Shown: piece by piece, positions 57,443 to 64,000 of the stretch
Layout of the letters: the number at the start of each line of letters is the position of its first letter
Position numbering within the stretch: position 1 is the stretch's first letter
Assembly: GCF_029024925.1 (NCBI RefSeq)
Contig: NZ_CP118962.1
Location: 532,501 to 596,500, forward strand
Direction: 5' to 3'
Source of the DNA: Enterococcus faecalis
GTDB taxonomy: Bacteria; Bacillota; Bacilli; Lactobacillales; Enterococcaceae
DNA length: 64,000 bases
Program-made: the position numbers and the translations under genes
Notes under the pieces: generated by a model
What the model was told of the DNA's origin: nothing
The model's database searches: none
What the model saw: only the letters and a program-made list of their open reading frames with translations

Positions 57443-58153
57443 ATGAAGCAATCAAAAAATAAACAAGTTGTTATTGGTGAATCAACGAAAAAAAACATTT
57501 ATCTTCAAGATATAGAACAGGAAACGCAAGCTTTTATTCTCCAAAACAATCCACAATTGACAGCTGAATCGATGATTACATTGGCGGAGTTACTTAATTA
57601 TCGTTTGGATTACATGAAACAATTGGTCGCAAATGATTCTGAAAAAATCCAACAACTGAATGAATTGGTGGTTCAACATATCAAAGAAGATAAGCTGATT
57701 TCCAATAATATGAATGAAAAGATGGAAAAGAAATTAACCTTTGGCCAACGAGCAGCGGATACCATTGCTAAATTTGGCGGTAGCTGGGTGTTTATTGGCT
57801 TCTTTTGCTTCGTGTTGATTGCTTGGATCGTGATTAACTCTACCACTTTATTGGGACAACCATTTGACAAATATCCTTATATTTTGCTAAATCTCGCCTT
57901 ATCTTGTTTAGCAGCTATCCAAGCACCGATTATTATGATGAGTCAAAACAGACAAGAAGCCCGTGACAGAGAACAAGCGAATAATGATTATAAAATTAAC
58001 TTAAAAGCAGAAGTAGAAATTAATTTATTACATGAGAAAATGGATTATATTATCAATAATCAACTAGAAAATTTGGTAAAAATCCAAAATATTCAAATTG
58101 AACTTTTAGGTGAATTGCAAGAACAACTCGCCGCGACTTCTGAAAAGGAGTAG
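57443..58153 (+). CDS. DUF1003 membrane protein
   Basis: A 236-aa protein. An N-terminal soluble part (residues 1-100) is followed by two transmembrane helices (about 110-135 and 143-170) and the DUF1003 core LTFGQRAADTIAKFGGSWVF, then MMSQNRQEARDREQANNDYK. A coiled C-terminal part ends it. Function is unknown. The AAAGGGAG ribosome binding site places the start at the ATG at 57443; the in-frame GTG at 57434 lies inside that site. Confidence 0.85.
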   Translation: MKQSKNKQVVIGESTKKNIYLQDIEQETQAFILQNNPQLTAESMITLAELLNYRLDYMKQLVANDSEKIQQLNELVVQHIKEDKLISNNMNEKMEKKLTFGQRAADTIAKFGGSWVFIGFFCFVLIAWIVINSTTLLGQPFDKYPYILLNLALSCLAAIQAPIIMMSQNRQEARDREQANNDYKINLKAEVEINLLHEKMDYIINNQLENLVKIQNIQIELLGELQEQLAATSEKE

Positions 58154-58514
58154 TATATAGAAGAGGTCGGGACAGAACCGTTTAGCTCCGAGAAATAAGA
58201 AGAAATTTCCGAAAATTGCTCTTTAATTTTTGGAGACCAAGTAGGTACGATGATTTCATCTGTTCATGCTTCACAGTGAAACATCGCAACTCTTAGAGCT
58301 GTAGCTCTTTTGAAGGCTGTACTGTGACGAGACGCATGTCGAGAAAACACCTTAGAAGTTGTTGAGATCGGAGCAACGCGTAGTGTTGGTTCTGTTCCCG
58401 CCGTTTATCAGGTTTTTTTTATTGTGTGTAAATACACAAGCAAAATAATCGCTTTCCCTTTTTTATTCACCGTCTAATTGGATAGAATGACTTTATACAA
58501 AAGGGGAAAACAAG
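58154..58514. other. Gene-free region holding an inverted-repeat-bounded element and the trhO upstream region
   Basis: About 360 bases with no convincing ORF. Most of it (58165-58402) is the repeat-like element listed next. The remainder (58412-58514) is AT-rich and must hold the trhO promoter, although no clear -35/-10 was found. Confidence 0.55.
58165..58402 (+). repeat. Intergenic repeat-like element bounded by inverted repeats
   Basis: GGTCGGGACAGAACC (58165-58179) and GGTTCTGTTCCCGCC (58388-58402) are near-perfect inverted ends of a 238-base element. It has inner small hairpins (AGAGC/GCTCT near 58297-58310; TTCA/TGAA near 58270) and a long T-run just after the right end. From memory, sequences with these ends occur at several intergenic sites in enterococci; I could not check this. 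It probably acts as a terminator for the DUF1003 gene. Confidence 0.55.
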
Positions 58515-59465
58515 ATGAAATACCAAGTATTACTTTATTACAAATATACAACAATTGAAGATCCAGAAGCTTTTGCGAAAGAGCATCTAGCTTTTTGCAA
58601 ATCATTAAATTTAAAAGGCCGTATTTTAGTAGCGACAGAAGGGATTAACGGAACGTTATCTGGTACTGTCGAAGAAACAGAAAAGTACATGGAAGCAATG
58701 CAAGCAGATGAGCGCTTTAAGGATACATTCTTTAAAATTGATCCAGCAGAAGAAATGGCCTTCCGCAAAATGTTTGTTCGCCCACGTTCTGAATTAGTGG
58801 CGTTGAACTTAGAAGAAGACGTTGATCCATTAGAAACGACGGGGAAATATTTGGAACCTGCAGAATTTAAAGAAGCCTTACTAGACGAAGACACTGTTGT
58901 AATCGATGCTCGTAACGATTATGAATATGATTTAGGTCATTTCCGTGGTGCCGTGCGCCCAGATATCCGTAGCTTCCGTGAGTTACCACAATGGATTCGC
59001 GAGAACAAAGAACAATTTATGGATAAAAAAATTGTTACCTATTGTACTGGCGGGATTCGCTGTGAAAAATTTTCTGGCTGGTTATTAAAAGAAGGCTTTG
59101 AAGATGTTGCTCAATTGCATGGTGGTATTGCCAACTATGGAAAAAACCCAGAAACACGTGGCGAACTTTGGGATGGCAAAATGTATGTCTTTGATGACCG
59201 AATCAGTGTCGAAATTAATCACGTTGATAAAAAAGTTATTGGGAAAGACTGGTTTGATGGAACACCTTGCGAACGCTACATTAACTGTGCAAACCCAGAA
59301 TGTAATCGTCAAATCTTAACTTCAGAAGAAAATGAACATAAACATTTAGGTGGCTGCTCATTAGAATGTAGCCAGCATCCTGCCAACCGTTATGTAAAAA
59401 AATATAATTTAACAGAAGCAGAAGTTGCTGAACGTTTAGCTTTGTTAGAAGCGGTTGAAGTATAA
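58515..59465 (+). CDS. trhO: tRNA uridine(34) hydroxylase TrhO (rhodanese-like)
   Basis: A 316-aa protein of the YceA/TrhO family that forms 5-hydroxyuridine at tRNA position 34. An N-terminal UPF0176 domain is followed by a rhodanese domain with the active-site Cys177 in [10 protein letters not shown]-terminal Cys-rich zinc-like part has [10 protein letters not shown] and [17 protein letters not shown] precedes the ATG. Full length. Confidence 0.93.
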   Translation: MKYQVLLYYKYTTIEDPEAFAKEHLAFCKSLNLKGRILVATEGINGTLSGTVEETEKYMEAMQADERFKDTFFKIDPAEEMAFRKMFVRPRSELVALNLEEDVDPLETTGKYLEPAEFKEALLDEDTVVIDARNDYEYDLGHFRGAVRPDIRSFRELPQWIRENKEQFMDKKIVTYCTGGIRCEKFSGWLLKEGFEDVAQLHGGIANYGKNPETRGELWDGKMYVFDDRISVEINHVDKKVIGKDWFDGTPCERYINCANPECNRQILTSEENEHKHLGGCSLECSQHPANRYVKKYNLTEAEVAERLALLEAVEV

Positions 59466-59472
59466 AAATAAT

Positions 59473-59533
59473 AAAAAAATAAACAAAAAAACTTCGAAAA
59501 TTATTTTTTGAAGTTTTTTTGTTTATTTTTTTG
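59473..59533 (+). terminator. AT-rich terminator after trhO
   Basis: A 23-bp A/T-rich stem (59473-59495 with 59510-59532) ends with a T-run. Confidence 0.82.
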
Positions 59534-59688
59534 TCTTTAAAAGTGTTGATTTTAAAGCTTTCTTAGCTAAAACCATTTTATTTTTTAAAAGCGTCTGAAA
59601 AAAATAAAAAAATCTAATAAATATTTCTTTTATATAATGTTTATTGGCTGGGCCAGTCAATGTTGAAAATGGGGAAGGAGGAATTCAG

Positions 59689-60027
59689 ATGAAAATCATA
59701 AAAAGGTTTAGTTTGGTATGTTTAGGGCTATTGATCATTGGGTTGCAAACAAAAAGCGTTATGGCTGAAGAAAATAATTATGAATCAAATGGTCAAGCGA
59801 GCTTCTATGGTACCTACGTTTATGAGAATGAAAAAGAGTCAAATGACGTAGCGTATACCCAACAATCAGAAGAACAGGGAAGAAACAATTTAGCTGCTTC
59901 TGGACAAGCAGTTTTACCTAAAACAGGCGAGTCTGAAAATCCGCTGTATTCCTTGATAGGAGTTAGTTTGTTGGGGGTAGTCATTTATTTAATTAATAAA
60001 ATGAAACGAGAGAAGGAGCTTATTTAA
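59689..60027 (+). CDS. Small LPXTG-anchored protein of the second WxL cluster (CscD-like)
   Basis: A 112-aa sortase substrate. It has a signal peptide (about residues 1-26), a short polar Asn/Gln/Glu-rich mature part, and LPKTGE (about 78-83) followed by a transmembrane helix and the basic tail KMKREKELI. Small LPXTG proteins of this size are usual in WxL clusters. GGAAGGAGG gives a strong ribosome binding site for the ATG at 59689. Its TAA overlaps the next ATG. First gene of the cluster. Confidence 0.87.
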   Translation: MKIIKRFSLVCLGLLIIGLQTKSVMAEENNYESNGQASFYGTYVYENEKESNDVAYTQQSEEQGRNNLAASGQAVLPKTGESENPLYSLIGVSLLGVVIYLINKMKREKELI

Positions 60028-60758
60028 TGAAAAAAACTGTTTTACTTACATCGGCAACCATACTTTTAGGCGTAGGATTTCAAGCAATAAACGCATCAGC
60101 AGCAGAAACTTTTCCAAAAGAATACAATACGGAAGGCACAATTACTTTTGAAGCAGGCGATAACGAAATCACACCGCCTGTTGATCCAGAAAATCCCGAT
60201 CCTACTGATCCAGTAGACCCAATTGATCCTCCGGGGCCAGGAACGGGTGGTGCCTTATCAATTGATTATGGGTCAAAATTTAAATTTGGCACACAAAAGA
60301 TTTCAACGGCAGATCAAACGTATTATGCTGCGCCAGATGAAATGAAAGATGGTTCAAAAAAACCAACCTATGTACAAGTAACTGATAAAAGAGGAACGTT
60401 AGCAGGATGGAAACTAACGCTTTCCCAACCTGAACAATTTAAAACAGCTACTGGAGAGGAACTAGTCGGCGCTCAATTAACGTTTACAAAGGCAGAAGCT
60501 GCCTCAATGGTGGATGAAAAATATAAACCTTCTGAAGTCAGTAGTACTATTTCCTTAACACCTGGTGTAAATAATAATCTAGCGATGAACGCTAAAAAAG
60601 AAACAGGGGTTGGGACTTGGGTTTATCGCTTTGGTTCAAATGAAGCAACAAATAAAGAAGCTGTCCAACTATTCGTTCCCGGAAAATCTGTAAAGCTTGC
60701 ACAACAATATTCAACGAAGTTAGTTTGGGCATTAGAAGATACGCCCGCTAATAATTAA
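60027..60758 (+). CDS. WxL-domain surface protein (CscB-like) A
   Basis: A 243-aa secreted protein with a signal peptide (about residues 1-25) and an Asp-Pro-rich linker (about 50-73, PVDPENPDP and similar). The WxL domain starts at GGALSIDYGSKFKFG. Motifs are AGWKLTLSQPEQF and the C-terminal YSTKLVWALEDTP. The linker is a run of short repeats. It would bind peptidoglycan and cooperate with the neighbouring WxL proteins. Confidence 0.92.
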   Translation: MKKTVLLTSATILLGVGFQAINASAAETFPKEYNTEGTITFEAGDNEITPPVDPENPDPTDPVDPIDPPGPGTGGALSIDYGSKFKFGTQKISTADQTYYAAPDEMKDGSKKPTYVQVTDKRGTLAGWKLTLSQPEQFKTATGEELVGAQLTFTKAEAASMVDEKYKPSEVSSTISLTPGVNNNLAMNAKKETGVGTWVYRFGSNEATNKEAVQLFVPGKSVKLAQQYSTKLVWALEDTPANN

Positions 60759-60774
60759 ATAAAGGAGAAAAGCA

Positions 60775-61554
60775 ATGAAAAAACAATTCACAGGAATCGT
60801 TCTATGCAGTACATTTGCAGTTGCTGGTTGGTCCTTACAAGCGAAGGCAGAAGAGCCAAAAGAGTATCGTTCGAATGGTTTAGTAGAATTTATTCCGAAC
60901 GTAGATCCGACAGAGCCAGTTGATCCAGAAAATCCCGATCCAGAAAAGCCAGTCAAACCAATTGATCCGACAGACCCAGAAGGTCCCAATCCTGGTACCC
61001 AAGGACCGCTGTCTATTGATTATGCTTCAAGTTTTGACTTTGGGAAAAATCGTATTTCGAATAAAGACCAAGTATATTTTGCAAGAGCACAGCAATATCA
61101 AGAAAATCAAAAAGAAACACCAAATTTTGTGCAAATTTCTGATAATAGAGGAACCAATAGTGGTTGGTCTTTAAGGGTTACGCAAAAGGAGCAATTTAAA
61201 GCAACAAAGGCGACTTTAAATAGTCAGTTGACAGGTGCGCAAATTTCTTTAGCTAACCCGACTGTTAATAGTAATGCGCAAAATGTTGTGAAACCAGAGG
61301 CAACAAATAAGATTGCCCTTGTTCCAGGAACTGCATCGCTAGTGGCAGCTGCGAAGCAAGGAACCGGTGCAGGAACTTGGGCTACTTATTGGGGCAAAGT
61401 AGAAGTGGTTGCAGAACGCGATGAAACCAATACGGTACACAATGTTAATGTTACAAAAGATGTCGCGCTATCAGTACCAGGGTCAACTCCTAAAGATGCC
61501 GTGAAATATCAAACAAAATTATTGTGGACGTTGACGGCTGTACCAGGAATTTAA
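60775..61554 (+). CDS. WxL-domain surface protein (CscB-like) B
   Basis: A 259-aa paralog of the previous gene. It has a signal peptide (about residues 1-25), an Asp-Pro/Glu-Pro linker (about 42-77) and a WxL domain with SGWSLRVTQKEQF and a terminal YQTKLLWTLTAVP. The last motif lacks the usual acidic residue before Pro. AAAGGAG precedes the ATG. Confidence 0.92.
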   Translation: MKKQFTGIVLCSTFAVAGWSLQAKAEEPKEYRSNGLVEFIPNVDPTEPVDPENPDPEKPVKPIDPTDPEGPNPGTQGPLSIDYASSFDFGKNRISNKDQVYFARAQQYQENQKETPNFVQISDNRGTNSGWSLRVTQKEQFKATKATLNSQLTGAQISLANPTVNSNAQNVVKPEATNKIALVPGTASLVAAAKQGTGAGTWATYWGKVEVVAERDETNTVHNVNVTKDVALSVPGSTPKDAVKYQTKLLWTLTAVPGI

Positions 61555-61573
61555 AAAGTAGAGGTGAAGAGAG

Positions 61574-63673
61574 ATGCGAAACAAACAAAGCCTAGTCTTT
61601 TTGGCAAGTAGTTTATTCTTACTACTCCTTGCGCCTATTACTAGCGAAGCGATTAGTAATCCTTCGACAAATATCAACGAAGTCAATCGGGAAATAGTGG
61701 AGGAATCGGCCAATGATCAGGCAACTAGCGCTCCTTCTCACTCGGAAACATTAGAGCAAGAACCTTCCCTAGAAACGACAACAACAACCGATAATCATCC
61801 AGCAGAAACAGACCAATCAACGGCTACTTTAGAACCTAGCGAACAACAAAAGGATGACGATAACAGTGCAACGGAATCGGCGATAGTTGAACCACAGCCG
61901 CGCATGTTGGCTGCGCCATACGCTACTTCATTGCCTGATGATCCTAATATCATTCCAATCGACAAGGTATTTCAAGAGCCAATTGGAAATGCAACAAGTA
62001 TTTTAGAAGGTGGGAAGTTATTACAACTAAACCCAGCTGTTAAATCACAAAAAGGAGCTATTTGGTCAAAAAAACCAATCAGTTTATTGTCGGATTTTAC
62101 CTTTAAAAGTTATTTGTATTTAGGAAACGAGTATGCAAATGCTGGTGATGGTATGACCTTTACCTTAACGAATGATCCTAGAATGTCCACAACGCCTCAA
62201 GAAGTCATTGGTTCACCTGGGATGGGAATCGGTGCATACTCCACGAAAGCTGGTCAACCTTATGTTAGAAATGCCTTATCGATTGAGTTTGATACCTATA
62301 AAAATACTGGTAGTTCCAACCGAATGGACCGAGAAATTTCACAAGATAAGGGAAATGGACATTTAGCTTTTGTCACTCCGAAAGCTAATAACAACAGCTA
62401 TACAGGGGAGCATTCAGGCGTCACTGTTGCGCCAACCTATCTATCTAATGGAACCTGGCGCATGTTGACTGTTCGTTGGAATGCCGCAACCAAAGCATTA
62501 ACATATGATTTAGAAGGTGTGGGCACGAATACGTATGTAGTTTCAGATTTAAATGCACAATTTGGCGCAACAACGGTTTATTGGGGCTTTACATCATCCA
62601 CAGGTGGCAAATACCAAGAGAATGCTTTAGCAATGACACAAATTCCTACCAACGTTACGTCACAAGCAGCCCTTAGCGTGAATGGTCAGGAATTTAGCTC
62701 AGCTGTTGAAGCAGTGAAAAATGATCAGGTGAGACTACGGAATACGTTGAATATTGACAATGACTTTATCGAAGATCGTCAACCGCAAGTAAGCATTGAC
62801 TTACCTGATGAATTAGCATATGAAGAAAATTCATTAATGATTGATGGTAAAAAGGTAGCAGCCAAAGATCTGACACAAACAGGGAATCACTTAACAATTG
62901 CTTTAAATGACTACCTAGTCTTAAAGAAGGACATGATTATTGAATTAAAAACAACCCTTCAAGATAATACGCCCGAAAAAGTTTTAACTATGAACTTTGA
63001 CTATTATGAAGAAGGAACCTTACTGCAAAAGTCAAATAATGTAACGATTACTATTCCTAAACCAACAGAAAAAACAGTAACCGTTTTTTATAAAGACGCG
63101 GAAGGTAAAGATATTGCTCCACCTAAAAGTGTAACAGGGAAAATTGGTGCACCCTATCAAGAAAAACCCCTAGATATTTCTGGCTATGTTTTTACAAAAG
63201 ACTCAGGCAATGCGGAAGGAACAATGACAGAGGAAACAAAAGATATTTATTTTTACTATCGTTTAGGGGAACTATATTTTAAAGAGACACCAAAACAGAT
63301 TACTTTTGGTACGGAAAAGATACGTAATCAACCACTAATTAAACTTGGGCATCCCACCGAAGGACTCAAAGTCGTGGATGAACGTAACGCAAATAATTGG
63401 CGCCTGCAACTAAAGCAAACGCAACCGTTAACAAATGATTCAATTGTAATGCCAGATGTTTTTTCTTTCGTTTCAACTGCTGGAAGCTCTCAGATTACAA
63501 ATGAGGCAATTACGCTTTTAGAAAGTAATCAGAAAGGTGAAACAGATTTAACAGCATTACTTGATGAATCAAAACAACAAGGAATTCAAATCAATGTTCC
63601 TGTAGCTTATCAAAGAGTTGGAACATTTAAAGCTCGTTTATCTTGGGCGTTAGAAGACGTACCAGGAAATTAA
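61574..63673 (+). CDS. Lectin-MucBP-WxL surface protein (CscC-like)
   Basis: A 699-aa secreted protein. After the signal peptide (about 1-27) there is a Glu/Thr/Ser-rich stretch (to about 115). An L-type-lectin-like domain (about 130-360) has DGMTFTLTNDPR, ALSIEFDTYKN and GEHSGVTVAPTYL. A further region follows, then a MucBP-like repeat (about 498-565, TVTVFYKDAEGKDIAPP) and a WxL domain with NWRLQLKQTQP and FKARLSWALEDVPG. It is a likely adhesin that binds sugars. Confidence 0.88.
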   Translation: MRNKQSLVFLASSLFLLLLAPITSEAISNPSTNINEVNREIVEESANDQATSAPSHSETLEQEPSLETTTTTDNHPAETDQSTATLEPSEQQKDDDNSATESAIVEPQPRMLAAPYATSLPDDPNIIPIDKVFQEPIGNATSILEGGKLLQLNPAVKSQKGAIWSKKPISLLSDFTFKSYLYLGNEYANAGDGMTFTLTNDPRMSTTPQEVIGSPGMGIGAYSTKAGQPYVRNALSIEFDTYKNTGSSNRMDREISQDKGNGHLAFVTPKANNNSYTGEHSGVTVAPTYLSNGTWRMLTVRWNAATKALTYDLEGVGTNTYVVSDLNAQFGATTVYWGFTSSTGGKYQENALAMTQIPTNVTSQAALSVNGQEFSSAVEAVKNDQVRLRNTLNIDNDFIEDRQPQVSIDLPDELAYEENSLMIDGKKVAAKDLTQTGNHLTIALNDYLVLKKDMIIELKTTLQDNTPEKVLTMNFDYYEEGTLLQKSNNVTITIPKPTEKTVTVFYKDAEGKDIAPPKSVTGKIGAPYQEKPLDISGYVFTKDSGNAEGTMTEETKDIYFYYRLGELYFKETPKQITFGTEKIRNQPLIKLGHPTEGLKVVDERNANNWRLQLKQTQPLTNDSIVMPDVFSFVSTAGSSQITNEAITLLESNQKGETDLTALLDESKQQGIQINVPVAYQRVGTFKARLSWALEDVPGN

Positions 63674-63695
63674 AGAAAAGAATGGAGAAAAGAAA

Positions 63696-64000
63696 ATGAA
63701 AAAAGTAACAACAGTATGTTTATCCACATTTATTTTAGGGAGCTTAGGCATGACTTCTCAAGCCTTTGCAGAAGATGGCGGTAGTTATACATCTAATGGT
63801 ATCGTAGAATTTACACCAAGTGAAGAGCCAACTAATCCGGTTGACCCAACGGATCCAACTAATCCAGTTGATCCTATTGATCCAACAGATCCTGAAGGTC
63901 CTAATCCAGGAACAAACGGTCCGTTGTCAATTGATTATGCGTCAAGTCTAGACTTCGGTGTTCAAAAAATCACGTCGAAGGATCAGACTTATTTTGCTGC
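63696..64000 (+). CDS. WxL-domain surface protein (CscB-like) C, cut by window end
   Basis: At least 101 codons, open to the window edge. It has a signal peptide ending SQAFAEDG and a long linker of PVDPTDPTNPVDP units, then GPLSIDYASSLDFGVQKIT, which is the start of a WxL domain as in the two preceding paralogs. GGAG precedes the ATG at 63696. The WxL motifs lie beyond the window. Confidence 0.88.
   Translation, partial: MKKVTTVCLSTFILGSLGMTSQAFAEDGGSYTSNGIVEFTPSEEPTNPVDPTDPTNPVDPIDPTDPEGPNPGTNGPLSIDYASSLDFGVQKITSKDQTYFA

Noticed and set aside
60177-60250. Short-repeat arrays in the WxL linkers taken as CRISPR or minisatellite
   Set aside because: They are in-frame codons for Asp-Pro-rich linkers without spacers of constant length; they are protein repeats.

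Overview
The window looks like a chromosomal segment of Enterococcus faecalis or a very close relative. It is low-GC Firmicute DNA with AGGAGG-type ribosome binding sites and CcpA (cre-like) and CtsR sites. It carries two WxL cell-surface clusters and the aguR-aguBDAC agmatine deiminase locus next to gatCAB, pcrA and ligA, an arrangement I know from E. faecalis. This assignment comes from recalled protein families and gene order, not from a search.

Layout: (1) 1-565, 3' end of trmB. (2) 625-5361, an RpiR regulator facing a kinase/PTS IIBC/PTS IIA/LacD aldolase operon, probably for tagatose or a related ketohexose. (3) 5.5-12.5 kb, housekeeping and membrane genes: a DUF402 phosphatase, a GNAT acetyltransferase, an AI-2E family transporter, a CNNM/CorC protein, prfC, and a DUF3290-DUF421-lipoprotein operon. 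(4) 13.6-19.1 kb, DUF1827, clpE under a CtsR box, a 63-aa protein, then ptsHI. (5) 19.1-23.3 kb, a reverse-strand WxL cluster with a large WxL protein, a small WxL protein and a DUF916/DUF3324 anchor. (6) 23.6-31.1 kb, tig, a membrane protein, the fruR-fruK-fruA fructose operon and a ClC-type transporter. (7) 31.2-42.7 kb, pcrA, ligA, a small holin-like (type I toxin-like) locus, gatCAB, dagK, a RumA-type rRNA methyltransferase and a thioredoxin-like protein. (8) 42.7-48.6 kb, the agmatine locus. (9) 48.7-59.5 kb, a membrane-anchored amidase, pnuC with a deoxynucleoside kinase, small conserved proteins, a TcyP-type cystine transporter, a serine hydrolase, a DUF1003 protein and trhO. (10) 59.7-64.0 kb, a second, forward-strand WxL cluster: LPXTG protein, two WxL proteins, a lectin/MucBP/WxL protein and a further WxL gene cut by the window end.

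How the genes fit together: ptsH and ptsI supply phosphate to the two fructose-family PTS loci, and both loci have CcpA-type sites at their promoters. The agu operon converts agmatine to putrescine, ATP, CO2 and ammonia, and exports putrescine in exchange for agmatine. The two WxL clusters encode surface complexes built from peptidoglycan-binding WxL proteins and membrane or sortase-anchored partners.

The most interesting unexplained signals are these: five TCAAAAA-like boxes in exact 10-bp phase upstream of fruR; two large dyads in the aguR-aguB gap, one concentric and one enclosing a cre site; a 38-codon holin-like toxin overlapped by a leader ORF and facing a possible antisense promoter; a canonical EF-hand loop at the C terminus of DagK; a flavinylation-type sequon in an unusual place in a lipoprotein; and several structured intergenic elements (52.2, 54.0 and 58.2-58.4 kb). 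No rRNA, tRNA, CRISPR array or intact insertion sequence was seen.
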